In this document: piece by piece, positions 39,824 to 48,964 of the stretch | Numbering within the stretch: position 1 is the first letter of the stretch | Layout of the letters: every line of letters begins with the position of its first letter | Origin: Polyangium sp. y55x31 | GTDB taxonomy: Bacteria > Myxococcota_A > Polyangia > Polyangiales > Polyangiaceae | Assembly: GCF_029946505.1 (NCBI RefSeq) | Contig: NZ_JARZHG010000023.1 | Location: forward strand, 62,001 to 126,000 | Length of the DNA: 64,000 nucleotides | Direction: 5' to 3' | The notes under the pieces: model-generated | Databases searched by the model: none | The model's input: only the letters and a program-made list of their open reading frames with translations | Told to the model about the DNA's origin: nothing | Translations under genes and position numbers: made by a program

Positions 39824-41187
39824 GAAGCCCTCCCGTGGGATCCGAGGATCTGCTGGATGTCGATGCCCATCGCGCGCCCCGTCTCCTGAAGCACACGCGT
39901 GACCGCGGCCGGGTACGCTGCGACGAGCGCGCTGAACGCCTCGACGTCGTTGCCCGCCACCACGTTGACCTCACCGATCTGCGTCTGCGCCACGCGCGCC
40001 GCCGCGGCCGTCACGAGCTGCCGGAGCTGTTGGAGCACGTACGCGTCCTTCGCGAGTTGCCCCGCGGCCGCCCACTCCTGCGCCACGAGCCGGAGCGCCT
40101 CGGCCGTCGCCTTGCCGTTCTCCACCGTGGGCGCCGCCTCGCCGCGCGCCTTGAGCTCCTGCGCCTTGCGGTTCGCCTCGGCCGGCAGGATGACGTCGCA
40201 GTTGAGGCGGAGTTTTTCGAGCTCGGCGCGCATGGCCTGGAGCTCCTGCTCGGCCACGGCGCGCTCGGTCTCGGCCGCGATCTCGGCCTCGTTCTCGATC
40301 TGCTTGGCCTCGGCTTCGAGCTTGGCAATCTCGGCGCGGTAGTTGTTGCGGCTCTGCGCGATCACCGTCTCGGCGCGCTTCGCCGCCGTCTCGGCCGCCT
40401 GCCGCGCCGCGGCCTGCGCCTCGGCGACGGCCTGGTTCGCCGCGTTCTCGGCGTTCGCCGCGTCGCGCAGCATGGTCGCGATCCGGCCGCGGCCGAGGTT
40501 CGCGAGGTAGTGCTGATCATCGGAGACGTGCTGGACCTTGAGCACGTCGAGCTCGAGCCCGAGCTTGTCGAAGTCGTCGCGCGCGTTCTCCACGAGCGTC
40601 TCGGCGAACTTGAGCCGATCCTCGTTCACCTCCTCGGGCGTGAGCTGCGAGATGACCTCGCGAAGAACGCCTTCGAGCGTCTGCTGCGCCGCGATGGAGA
40701 TCTGCGTGGGCGTCGTGCCGAGGAAGCGCTCGACGGCGTTGCGCACGGCCGTGTCGTTGCTCGCGATCTTCACGTTGGCGATCGCGTGCACGCTGAGCGG
40801 GATGCCGCCCTTCGAGTAGGCGTTGTGCACCTGGACCTCGACAGGGAAGAGCCGCATGTCCATGCGGGCCACGCTCTCGAGGAAGGGCACGCGGAAGCCA
40901 CGTCCGCCGTGCAGGATCTTGTAGCCGCTCACGGTGCCGTCCGGCAGGACGTGCTTGCGGCCGCTGAAGACGAGGATCTCGTTGGGTCGGCAGATGAACA
41001 AGAACTGCCGGAGGACCGCCACGAAGATCCCGAAGAGCAGGATGATGCCGCCCGCGGCGAGCAGCACGAAGACGGCTTGATCGAGGTCGGGCGTCCCCGC
41101 GCCCGAAGCCACGTCGGTCGATGGGCGCGTGCGCCGCTGCGCGTCGATGGACGCGAAGAGGACACTGCCGAGAAGATGATACCCCAT
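39820..41187 (-). CDS. Flotillin-like SPFH protein (first of pair)
   Basis: A 455-residue paralogue of the downstream protein. It has an N-terminal membrane segment (about 35-62: AVFVLLAAGGIILLFGIFVAVL), an SPFH domain (PNEILVFSGRK, AYSKGGIPLSVHAIANVKI, AVERFLGTTPTQISIAAQQTLEGVLREVISQLTPEEVNEDR) and an Ala/Glu-rich coiled coil (AEAQAAARQAAETAAKRAE). It is longer at the N-terminus than its partner. It belongs to a three-gene run with NfeD-like protein upstream (gap 74 nt) and the second flotillin downstream (ATGA overlap). Confidence 0.9.
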   Translation of the reverse strand: MGYHLLGSVLFASIDAQRRTRPSTDVASGAGTPDLDQAVFVLLAAGGIILLFGIFVAVLRQFLFICRPNEILVFSGRKHVLPDGTVSGYKILHGGRGFRVPFLESVARMDMRLFPVEVQVHNAYSKGGIPLSVHAIANVKIASNDTAVRNAVERFLGTTPTQISIAAQQTLEGVLREVISQLTPEEVNEDRLKFAETLVENARDDFDKLGLELDVLKVQHVSDDQHYLANLGRGRIATMLRDAANAENAANQAVAEAQAAARQAAETAAKRAETVIAQSRNNYRAEIAKLEAEAKQIENEAEIAAETERAVAEQELQAMRAELEKLRLNCDVILPAEANRKAQELKARGEAAPTVENGKATAEALRLVAQEWAAAGQLAKDAYVLQQLRQLVTAAAARVAQTQIGEVNVVAGNDVEAFSALVAAYPAAVTRVLQETGRAMGIDIQQILGSHGRAS

Positions 41188-41261
41188 GCGCCGAGCGTAG
41201 CAGGCAACACGGCGAGCCCGGTGCGTGATCGAACACGCGATCGCGCGATTTCAGCCTTCGC

Positions 41262-41867
41262 TCAAGCGAGCTCGGAGGGCCGCCGCGACACGCGCGCCAC
41301 GTCACCTTCCACGTCCTCCACGAGGACGTGATCGCCGCGCCCGATCTCCTCGCCGTCGCTCTTGGCGAGGAGGTCGACGCTCTGACCCTTCAAGACGATA
41401 CGAATCTTGCCGACCTTGTCCTTGCCGACGGGCACGAGCACGCGCCCGACCGAGCCGCCGGCGTGGGTGACGTCCGCCGACGTCGACGCAGATCCTTGGG
41501 ACACGAAACGAAATGCGAGCTGCGCGAAGAGGCCCGACGAGAGGCCGGATGCTGCGGCCAGCACGAAGATCACGACGGGCCCCGCGAGCGCGAAGAGGTG
41601 CAGGAGCGAGCCCGACATGCCGAAGCCGAGCAACGTGAAAACCCAGAACCGGAGCGAGAGAAAAAACGCGAGGATGTCGCTCGCTCCGGTGCCCGCGGGC
41701 GTCGTGGCGAGAGCCTTGCCGGAGACGTCTTTCGCGAGGTCCTTGCCGCCACCGTCGCCCGCGTCGTGCGCATCGCCGGCGTCGGCGTCGCCCTTGCCCC
41801 CCGACACGATCTGCACGAGCAAGATGCCCAGACCGACGACCAGGGAGAAGAGATAGACGAGGCCCAT
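41262..41867 (-). CDS. NfeD-like membrane protein, probable flotillin partner
   Basis: A 201-residue protein: a first membrane segment at the N-terminus, an acidic Gly/Asp-rich loop (GKGDADAGDAHDAGDGGG), two more membrane segments (FWVFTLLGFGMSGSLLHLFALAG, VVIFVLAAASGLSSGLFA) and a C-terminal OB-fold domain (GSVGRVLVPVGKDKVGKIRIVLKG, DLLAKSDGEEIGRGDHVLVEDVEG). This resembles the short NfeD/YqiJ proteins encoded beside flotillins. In this class the OB domain sits in the cytosol, and the protein is thought to help assemble the scaffold. Context supports the call strongly. Confidence 0.85.
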   Translation of the reverse strand: MGLVYLFSLVVGLGILLVQIVSGGKGDADAGDAHDAGDGGGKDLAKDVSGKALATTPAGTGASDILAFFLSLRFWVFTLLGFGMSGSLLHLFALAGPVVIFVLAAASGLSSGLFAQLAFRFVSQGSASTSADVTHAGGSVGRVLVPVGKDKVGKIRIVLKGQSVDLLAKSDGEEIGRGDHVLVEDVEGDVARVSRRPSELA

Positions 41868-41903
41868 CGCCGAGGAGGATACCGGAAGGCGCGGGCCGAA
41901 CGA

Positions 41904-44879
41904 TCAACTCCCGCGCAGCACGGCCTCGTAGACCTCGCGCACGCGCCCCGTGACCTCCCGGTACCGCGCGAGCAGCTCGACGGCAGCCTGCGCGCCCGGT
42001 CGATCACGGATGCCCATGCGCCGCGCCAGAGGCCAGAGCCCCGGCGCGCTCTCTTCGAGCAGATGCGACGCATCGGCATGCACGATCCGGATGCGCCCGC
42101 CGAGCTTGCGCAGGAACGCATACCCATCTCGCAACGCCTCGGCCTGCTCCGGCGTGAGCTTGCCCGACGCCACGAGCGCCTCGATCGCGAGGGCCGTCTC
42201 CGTGGTGCGTACGCCGGGATCCGCGCCGCTCAGCATCTGCAAGAACTGCACGCAGAGCTCGATCTCGAAGAGCCCGCCGCGCCCGAGCTTGAGGTCGTAC
42301 CGTCCGTGCCGCTCCAGGGAAAGCTCTTGCTCCATGCGGCCGCGGAGACGGCGGAGCTCGTCGGCGACTTGCGCCGGATCCCCCGGCATCGCGTAAGCGG
42401 CCGCGTGCGCGATCTCGATCGCCCGCGCCCCGAGCTCGACGTCACCCGCCACGCCGCGCGCCCGCAAGAGCGCGAGACGCTCCCACGCCGCGGCCTCGAC
42501 GTGCGGCGTGTCCGGCCCTTTCGCGTGGTACCGCGCGAAGGCGTCGATCGACGTGACGAGCAGGCCCTGGTTGCCCGAAGGCCGGAGGCGCGTGTCGAGC
42601 TCGTAGCCGGGTCCGGCAGGATGCAGGATCGAGATCAGGCGGATCACGCGGCGCGCCGAGCGGGCGAAAAACGCGTCGGGATCCGTGCCAGGAGGGGCCT
42701 TCTCCGGATCGAAGAGGAAGAGGACGTCGAGGTCCGATCCATAGCCGATCTCGCGCCCGCCGAGCGTGCCGACGGCGAGCACGGAGAGGCCTCGCACGGG
42801 CTCGCCTTCCGGTGTGCCGAGCGCATGCCGCGTCGCCGCTTCGAGCGAAGCATCCGCGAGCTCCGAGAGCACGTACCCGACCTCGCGCGGGCCGAGCTCG
42901 CTCGCGAGGTCGGCGAGGCCCACGTCGATCACGACACGCGCCTTCGCCTGGCGGAGCGCGCCGACGAGCTGCTCGTCGGGATCCTCGTCCACCGCCGCGG
43001 CCTCGCGCTTGGCCTGTTCGAGCTCCGCGCGCGCGGACGCGCGTGTCGGGACGCCACGCGCGAACAGGATGCGATCGCCGTGCTCGGGGTGCTGCACGAG
43101 CGCCTCGGCGAGGAACGCGCTGCCCCCGATGGCCTCGACGAGCCTGCGCACGAGGCGTGGCTCGTCGCCGAGGAAACGCAGGTACACGCCGGGATGACGG
43201 AGCCGCGCGAAGAGCCTGCGCAGTGTGCGTGCGGCCTGCTCGGGATCGGCCGCGTCGGCGACGGCGTCGAGGACCGCCTCGCCGAGCCGCGGGTACGCTT
43301 CGCGGCTGCGCGCGCCGAGCACCGCGTCCGGACGGCGCGAGAGATCGAAGAGATCACGCGCGACGTCGCCCCAGCGCTCCACGGCTTCGAGCGCGTCCGG
43401 TGCTTCGGGTGTCGCGCCCGGCAAGGAGACTTGCGCGATGCGGCGGAAGGCCGACTCGAAGGCCGCGGCGTCGCCGTCGTCGAGCGCGGCAAGGGCCTCG
43501 GCCCAGCGGGATGGCGCGGGCGCGCCGTCGGGCACGAGAGAACGAAAGCGCTCCTCGACACGGCCGAGGTGCTTCGCGAGGTCGACCTCGAACGCCTCGG
43601 CCGACGCGAACCCGAGCACCCGCGCGAGCCTTCCGGCAGACTCGGCGTCCGCGGGCCACACGTGCGTCTGCAGGCCCGTCGCGAGCTGCACGGCGTGCTC
43701 GGCGCGGCGCAGCGCGAGGTACGCCTCGGCGATCTCACGCGCCTCGCGATCCGTCACGAACCCGGCCGCGCGCAGGCGCCGGAGCCCATCGAGTGTGCCC
43801 TTCACGCGGAGGCGCGCCTCGCGCCCGCCCCAGATGAGGAGCAGCGTCTGCACGAAAAACTCCGCCTCGCGGATGCCGCCCGATCCGAGCTTCAGATCTC
43901 GCCCCGGCTCACGCGAGAGCTCGGTCCGCGCGCGCTGCACGAGCTTCGTCATCTCGACGGCGATCGTCGGATCGACGCGCCTCCGCCACACGAACGGCTC
44001 GAGCGCGGCGAGCACCTCGTCGCCGAAGTCGAGATCCCCCGCGATGGGCCGCGCGCGCACGAGCGCCGCGCGCTCCCACGTCCGCCCGAACGACTCGTAG
44101 TACCGCTCGGCCGCGGCGAGCGAGTTGACGAGCGGCCCGCTCCGCCCCTCCGGCCGCAGGCGCAGATCCACGCGCCACACGAACCCATCCGCGGTCACGT
44201 CTTCGAGCGACGCCGTCACGCGCCGCGCGACGCGCGTCCAGAAGTCGTGGAGCGGGAGCGCCTCGCCTCCGTCGATGGTGCACCCGCCTTCATCCGTGTC
44301 GTAAAAGAACACGAGATCGACATCGGATCCCACGTTGAGCTCGCCCCCGCCGAGCTTGCCCATGCCGAGCACCACGAACCGCGCGGGCGCGCCGCTCTCG
44401 CGCCGCGGAGGACCGAACCTCGCCGCGAGCTGCGTGATCGCGTCCTTCACCGCCGCGTCGATCGTCACCTCCGCGAGCGCCGCGATCTCCTGCGACGTCA
44501 CGTCGACGTCGGCGCCTCCGAGCGAAGGCGGCAAGAGCTCGCGCAGCGCCACGCGGATCCGCTCTTCCCGCGTGAACCGCCGGAGCTCCCGTGAAACCCG
44601 CTCGCCATCGTCGCCGTCTCCGAGCCGCGCCCGAAGCCTCGCGGCGAGCCCCGCGTGATCCCTCGCGGCCTGATGCCCCTCGGCCGCGATCGTCACCACG
44701 ATCTCGGGCGACGCTTCGAGCGCGGGGGCGAGCCCCGGGTACGCGCTCGCGAGCAGCACGGCGAGGGCGAATTCGACCGAGCCGGACTCGAGCCGCTCGG
44801 CGAAACGTGCGGCGTAGATCTCGGCGCGCCGCCGATCGATCCGCTGCGCGAGGGCGTGGAGCCGGGAGCGCCGGAGCAT
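41904..44879 (-). CDS. glnE: Bifunctional glutamine synthetase adenylyltransferase/deadenylylase
   Basis: A 991-residue protein, near the family's usual 940-1000. It has two nucleotidyltransferase domains. The first holds NVGSDVDLVFFYDTDEGG (N-terminal, adenylyl-removing) with the GlnE signature LGMGKLGGGELN before it. The second has the equivalent motif at IGYGSDLDVLFLFDPE (adenylylating). A helical PII-binding linker (GlnD PII-uridylyltransferase-like) lies between and at the end. GlnE tunes glutamine synthetase by adding or removing AMP in response to PII and glutamine. It stands alone; no glnA or glnB is in the window. Confidence 0.95.
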   Translation of the reverse strand: MLRRSRLHALAQRIDRRRAEIYAARFAERLESGSVEFALAVLLASAYPGLAPALEASPEIVVTIAAEGHQAARDHAGLAARLRARLGDGDDGERVSRELRRFTREERIRVALRELLPPSLGGADVDVTSQEIAALAEVTIDAAVKDAITQLAARFGPPRRESGAPARFVVLGMGKLGGGELNVGSDVDLVFFYDTDEGGCTIDGGEALPLHDFWTRVARRVTASLEDVTADGFVWRVDLRLRPEGRSGPLVNSLAAAERYYESFGRTWERAALVRARPIAGDLDFGDEVLAALEPFVWRRRVDPTIAVEMTKLVQRARTELSREPGRDLKLGSGGIREAEFFVQTLLLIWGGREARLRVKGTLDGLRRLRAAGFVTDREAREIAEAYLALRRAEHAVQLATGLQTHVWPADAESAGRLARVLGFASAEAFEVDLAKHLGRVEERFRSLVPDGAPAPSRWAEALAALDDGDAAAFESAFRRIAQVSLPGATPEAPDALEAVERWGDVARDLFDLSRRPDAVLGARSREAYPRLGEAVLDAVADAADPEQAARTLRRLFARLRHPGVYLRFLGDEPRLVRRLVEAIGGSAFLAEALVQHPEHGDRILFARGVPTRASARAELEQAKREAAAVDEDPDEQLVGALRQAKARVVIDVGLADLASELGPREVGYVLSELADASLEAATRHALGTPEGEPVRGLSVLAVGTLGGREIGYGSDLDVLFLFDPEKAPPGTDPDAFFARSARRVIRLISILHPAGPGYELDTRLRPSGNQGLLVTSIDAFARYHAKGPDTPHVEAAAWERLALLRARGVAGDVELGARAIEIAHAAAYAMPGDPAQVADELRRLRGRMEQELSLERHGRYDLKLGRGGLFEIELCVQFLQMLSGADPGVRTTETALAIEALVASGKLTPEQAEALRDGYAFLRKLGGRIRIVHADASHLLEESAPGLWPLARRMGIRDRPGAQAAVELLARYREVTGRVREVYEAVLRGS

Positions 44880-45089
44880 CGGAAGGCCGCAACGTAGCAG
44901 CGCCCGCGTCCCTTTTCATGCTCGCGGATCCGCGTTTTTTCCTCGGGCCCGCGCCGAGCAGGCGGGGGCGGACGCCCCGGGCGATCTCGTCGTGGACGTT
45001 GGGGGGATACGCTCGGGCACGCCGAGCTACGCCCCAAACCCCCCGCTTCTCGTCCTCGATGCGCCTTGGCGAGGCTCCGCCCACCTCCT

Positions 45090-45767
45090 ATGCTCCGCCA
45101 CGTGCGTCTCCTCTGCCTGTCCGACATTCATGGACGCGCGGATGCGCTCTCCGCCGTACTCGCGGTGGCCGAGCGTCGCGGCTACTCGAAGATCCTCGTC
45201 GCCGGAGATCTCTGCTTTCCCGGCCCCGATCCGCTCGAGACGTGGCGCCGGCTCACGCAGATCCAGGCCATCCTGGTCCAGGGCACCGGCGATCGCGCGC
45301 TCGCGACGCTCGACATCAGCAAGGTCGTCCCGAAGAGCCCCTACGAGCGCTCGCGGCTCGAGCGCCTCTCCGAGGTCCGCACCGAGCTCGGCCAGCTCAT
45401 CCTCGCGCGGCTCGGCCGGCTGCCCACGACCCACCGCATGAACCTCGAAGACGGCAGCGAGCTCCTGCTCGTCCACGGATCCCCGGTCGATCCGTTCGAG
45501 CCGTTCTCCCACGACATGACGGACGAGGAGATGGCGGCGCTGCTCGGCGACGATCCGGCCGACGTGATCGTCTGCGGCGGCTCGCACGTCCCGTTCGATC
45601 GCATGGTCCAGGGCGTACGGATCGTGAACGTGGGCAGCGTCGGCGAAGCCCCGGGCGGCGAGGGCGCAGGGCAAGGGTTTTCGCACGCCGACGTCACGCT
45701 CCTCGAGACGAGCATCGCCGGCGTCGAGGTCGAGCAGATCGCCGTCCCCCTCGGGAAGGCTGCTTAG
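45090..45767 (+). CDS. YfcE-type metallophosphoesterase
   Basis: A 225-residue calcineurin-like phosphoesterase with MLRHVRLLCLSDIHG (DxH), ILVAGDLCF (GD), VHGSPVDPF and CGGSHVPFD (usually GHTH). The usual GNCD/GNHE motif reads GTGDRA, so the metal-bridging Asn is missing. The fold still gives a dinuclear metal site; loss of the Asn may lower or change activity. The substrate (phosphodiester or phosphoprotein) is unknown. The ATG at 45090 is preferred because the fold starts there; a frame extension to 45066 has no better site. Confidence 0.82.
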   Translation: MLRHVRLLCLSDIHGRADALSAVLAVAERRGYSKILVAGDLCFPGPDPLETWRRLTQIQAILVQGTGDRALATLDISKVVPKSPYERSRLERLSEVRTELGQLILARLGRLPTTHRMNLEDGSELLLVHGSPVDPFEPFSHDMTDEEMAALLGDDPADVIVCGGSHVPFDRMVQGVRIVNVGSVGEAPGGEGAGQGFSHADVTLLETSIAGVEVEQIAVPLGKAA

Positions 45768-45862
45768 TGAGGGCGCGGCGAACCCATCGGCCTTCCGGTC
45801 GGCTGGCTTTCTTTAGGCTTCTTGTAACCCCGAGAAACCACTCTGTCCCTGCACGGTAGCCG

Positions 45863-45892
45863 TTCCCAAGCGACGACGTGCAGCGCTATGAT
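45863..45892 (+). promoter_or_regulatory. Possible sigma-70 promoter for the diguanylate cyclase gene
   Basis: TTCCCA (45863-45868), an 18-nt spacer and TATGAT (45887-45892). The -10 is good, the -35 weak. Predicted start is only about 8 nt before the ATG at 45906. Confidence 0.35.
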
Positions 45893-45905
45893 GTAGTTTG
45901 GCAGC

Positions 45906-46835
45906 ATGAACAGCGGGCCGCCTGACGACGATATCGAAGCCACGCGGGTCGCCCACGTGAAGGAGCTCCAGGACGAGCTCAGGGCTCGATCGCAGCGTGA
46001 TCGCGCCTATCTCATCGTGCTCGTCGGCTCGAACGTCGGCGAGATGTTCGAGGTCGAGTTTCCGGAGACCGTCCTGGGCCGCGGGGCGAACGCCACGGTG
46101 CGTCTGAACGACGACGGCATCTCGCGTCGGCACGCGCGGCTCGTCCGCGCCGGCAACGACGTGGTGCTGGAGGATCTCAACAGCTCGAACGGCACCTCGG
46201 TGAACGGCGAGAACATCAGCCAGCGCATCCTTCGCGACGGCGACAAGATCCGCCTGGGATCGACCACGATCCTCAAGTTCACCTACCACGACCACCTCGA
46301 CGTCAGCTTCCAGCAGCAGATGATCGACGCGGCGCTGCGGGACGGGCTGACGAAGGCGTTCAACAAGCGCTACTTCCTGAGCCGCCTCGAGACCGAGATC
46401 GCCTACGCGAAGCGACATCGTGCGCCGCTCTCGCTCGTGATGTTCGACGTCGATCACTTCAAGCGCGTGAACGACACGTACGGCCACCTCGCGGGCGACT
46501 ACGTGCTCACGAAAATCTCGAAGCTGACGATGAACACGGTGCGGACCGAGGACGTCTTCGCGCGTTACGGCGGCGAGGAGTTCGGCGTGATCTGCCGCGG
46601 CGTGACGCTCGGCAACGCGGGCATCCTCGGCGAGCGGCTGCGCTCGGCCGTGGAGTCGGCGCCCTTCGAGCACGAAGGGACGCGCATGCAGATCACGATC
46701 AGCGTCGGCGTCGCCGCGCACCCGGATCTGCCGGTGGAGACGCCCGAGCAGCTCATCGCCGCCGCCGACGAGGCGCTCTACCAGGCGAAGCGGACGGGCA
46801 GAAACCGCGTCCTCTTGAAGCACGGAACAGGCTGA
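45906..46835 (+). CDS. FHA-GGDEF diguanylate cyclase
   Basis: A 309-residue protein. An FHA domain at about 35-130 (VGEMFEVEFPETVLGRGANATVRLNDDGISRRHARL, LEDLNSSNGTSVNGENI) carries the phosphothreonine-binding Gly-Arg, Ser-Arg-Arg-His and Asn residues. A GGDEF domain follows (DGLTKAFNKRYFLSRLETE, LVMFDVDHFKRVNDTYGH, RYGGEEF) with an RxxD inhibitory site (RTED) before it. It would make cyclic di-GMP and may be recruited by phosphorylated Ser/Thr kinase targets, which fits a kinase-rich genome. FHA-GGDEF fusions are common in myxobacteria. No membrane segment. Confidence 0.93.
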   Translation: MNSGPPDDDIEATRVAHVKELQDELRARSQRDRAYLIVLVGSNVGEMFEVEFPETVLGRGANATVRLNDDGISRRHARLVRAGNDVVLEDLNSSNGTSVNGENISQRILRDGDKIRLGSTTILKFTYHDHLDVSFQQQMIDAALRDGLTKAFNKRYFLSRLETEIAYAKRHRAPLSLVMFDVDHFKRVNDTYGHLAGDYVLTKISKLTMNTVRTEDVFARYGGEEFGVICRGVTLGNAGILGERLRSAVESAPFEHEGTRMQITISVGVAAHPDLPVETPEQLIAAADEALYQAKRTGRNRVLLKHGTG

Positions 46836-46842
46836 CGGGCGA

Positions 46843-47679
46843 CTACGCAGGTTCGTCGAGGGCGCGTCGCAGTTCGCTGACGAAGGCGCGTACGGCGCGC
46901 CGTTGTTCATCTCCGCTCGCGGCCTGCTCGATGCGCCGCGCGAGCGCAGTGCCGACGACGACTCCATCGGCGCCGCCGGACGCCTCGCCCGCCGCGAGCC
47001 TCGCGCTCGCGCCGCTGTCGATGCCGAAGCCGAGGAGCACGGGCCTGTCGAACGCTCGACGCATCGCCTCGGCATCCCGCGCGGCTGCGGCGAGATCCGA
47101 CGGGCTCGCCCCCGTCACGCCGGTCATCGAGATCGAGTACACGAACGCGCGCGGCGCGCCGTCGAGCGGCATGGACGCGTGCCGGATCGCCTCGACCCGC
47201 GCCGCGTGGCTCGTCGGCGAGACGAGCGGCACCACGCCGAGCCCCTCGGCCGCGCAGACGGCACGGAGCGGCCCCGCCTCCTCCGGAGGCAGATCCACGA
47301 CGAGCAACGCATCCACGCCCGCCTCGCGCGCGAGCCGCGCGACCTTCGCCTCGCCCACGACGAGCACGGGGTTGTAGTACGTGAAGAGCACGAGCGGCGC
47401 CTCCGAGCGCGCGCGAATGCGCGACGCCACTTCGAGCACCCGTTCGAGCGTCGCGCCCGCCGCGATCGCTCGCTCTGCCGCGCGCGCGAGGGTCGGGCCG
47501 TCGGCCGTGGGATCACTGAACGGAACGCCGAGCTCGAGGATGTCGGCTCCCGCGTCGATCGCCTCGAGCGCGAGGAACCCCGACGCTTCGAGCGAAGGAT
47601 CCCCGACGCAGAGGTACACGCAGAGCGCCTTCCGGCCTGCGCGCCGGAGCTCGACGAAGCGCTGATCGATCCGGTGCAT
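46843..47679 (-). CDS. trpA: Tryptophan synthase alpha chain
   Basis: A 278-residue TIM-barrel subunit. Signature residues: LCVYLCVGDPSLEASGF, Glu in DILELGVPFSDPTADGPT (catalytic), LVLFTYYNPVLV, VDLPPEEAGPL, VYSISMTGVTGA and GFGIDSGASARL. It splits indole-3-glycerol phosphate into indole and glyceraldehyde 3-phosphate. The ATG at 47679 overlaps the trpB stop by one base (TGATG), so the pair is translationally coupled; the frame runs further to 47742. Confidence 0.95.
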   Translation of the reverse strand: MHRIDQRFVELRRAGRKALCVYLCVGDPSLEASGFLALEAIDAGADILELGVPFSDPTADGPTLARAAERAIAAGATLERVLEVASRIRARSEAPLVLFTYYNPVLVVGEAKVARLAREAGVDALLVVDLPPEEAGPLRAVCAAEGLGVVPLVSPTSHAARVEAIRHASMPLDGAPRAFVYSISMTGVTGASPSDLAAAARDAEAMRRAFDRPVLLGFGIDSGASARLAAGEASGGADGVVVGTALARRIEQAASGDEQRRAVRAFVSELRRALDEPA

Positions 47680-48881
47680 CACTTCCCTCCGCCGTACGCC
47701 GTGATCGTGTCCAGGTCCTTGTCGCCGCGACCCGAGAGGCACACGAGGATCCGCGCAGGCCGTCCCCTCGCCTCGGCCTCGCGCCGCGCGATCGCCCCGA
47801 TCGCCGCGAACGCGTGCGCCGTCTCCAGCGCGACCACGATGCCCTCCGCGCGCGCCACCTCCAGCGCCGCGTCGAGCGCCTCCGTGTCCGTCGCCGAGAC
47901 GTACGTCGCGCGCCCCGTGTCGCGCAGCCGCGCATGCTCCGGCCCCACGCCCGGATAATCGAGCCCCGCGCTCACCGAGTGCGCCTCGGTCACCTGCCCC
48001 GCGTCGTCGCAGAGCACGTACGACTTCGCCCCGTGCAGCACGCCGATGCGTCCGCGCGAGAGCGTCGCCGCGTGTTTGTCCGTGTCGATCCCGAGCCCCG
48101 CGGCCTCGACGCCGTAGAGCGACACGCTCGCATCACCCTCGAACGCCTTGAAGATCCCGATCGCGTTCGAGCCGCCGCCCACGCAAGCGATCACCACGTC
48201 CGGCAGCGCACCACGATCGATGCACGACGCGCGCGCCTCGTCGCCGATGATCCGCTGCAGCGACGCGACGAGCGTCGGGTACGGGTGCGGCCCGGCCGCG
48301 CTGCCGACGCAGTAGTACGTCGTGCGCACGTTCGTCACCCAGTCGCGCAGCGCCTCGTTCATCGCGTCCTTCAGCGTCCGCGATCCCGACTCCACCGGCA
48401 CCACGCGCGCCCCGAGCAGCCGCATGCGCGCGACGTTCGGCGCCTGCCGCTCCATGTCGAGCGCGCCCTGATAAACCTCGCACGGCAGGCCGAGCAGCGC
48501 CGCCGCCGTCGCCGTCGCCACGCCGTGCTGCCCTGCGCCCGTCTCCGCGATGATCCGCGTCTTGCCCATCGCCTTCGCGAGCAAGAGCTGACCGAGCGCG
48601 TTGTTGATCTTGTGCGCCCCCGTGTGACAGAGGTCCTCGCGCTTGAGCAGGAGCTCCGCGATCGCACCTCCGTCCGGATCGATGCGCCGCGCGAGCCGCT
48701 TCGCCTCCGTCAGGGGCGTCGGCCGCCCGACGTAGCTCCGCAAGAGCTCGTGAAGCTCCGCCTGGAACGCCGGGGTCGGCAGAATCTCCTGCCGCGCGCG
48801 ATCGAGCTCCTCGAGCGCGGGCACGAGCGTCTCTGCGACGAAGCGCCCTCCGAACTGTCCGAAATATCCTGCCCCGAGCAC
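47679..48881 (-). CDS. trpB: Tryptophan synthase beta chain
   Basis: A 400-residue PLP enzyme of the TrpB1 class. Motifs: [15 protein letters not shown], the PLP-lysine segment [55 protein letters not shown] and the Ser/Gly-rich C-terminal site [11 protein letters not shown]. It joins indole with serine to give tryptophan. Start is GTG at 48881; a TAG lies 12 codons upstream in frame. It is upstream of trpA. trpF lies 4 kb away, in another operon. Confidence 0.96.
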   Translation of the reverse strand: MLGAGYFGQFGGRFVAETLVPALEELDRARQEILPTPAFQAELHELLRSYVGRPTPLTEAKRLARRIDPDGGAIAELLLKREDLCHTGAHKINNALGQLLLAKAMGKTRIIAETGAGQHGVATATAAALLGLPCEVYQGALDMERQAPNVARMRLLGARVVPVESGSRTLKDAMNEALRDWVTNVRTTYYCVGSAAGPHPYPTLVASLQRIIGDEARASCIDRGALPDVVIACVGGGSNAIGIFKAFEGDASVSLYGVEAAGLGIDTDKHAATLSRGRIGVLHGAKSYVLCDDAGQVTEAHSVSAGLDYPGVGPEHARLRDTGRATYVSATDTEALDAALEVARAEGIVVALETAHAFAAIGAIARREAEARGRPARILVCLSGRGDKDLDTITAYGGGK

Positions 48882-48964
48882 CCGCGAAGCCTGCTCGCCC
48901 GCGTCCTATCGGGCGAGCAGGTCCTTCCTGAAACGTGTGTGCAGCGAGCCCCGCGGCGCGCAGG

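Noticed and set aside
45797..45834. Weak hairpin followed by CTTTCTTT after the metallophosphoesterase gene
   Set aside because: The stem is only about five pairs with a G-T pair; too weak to call a terminator.
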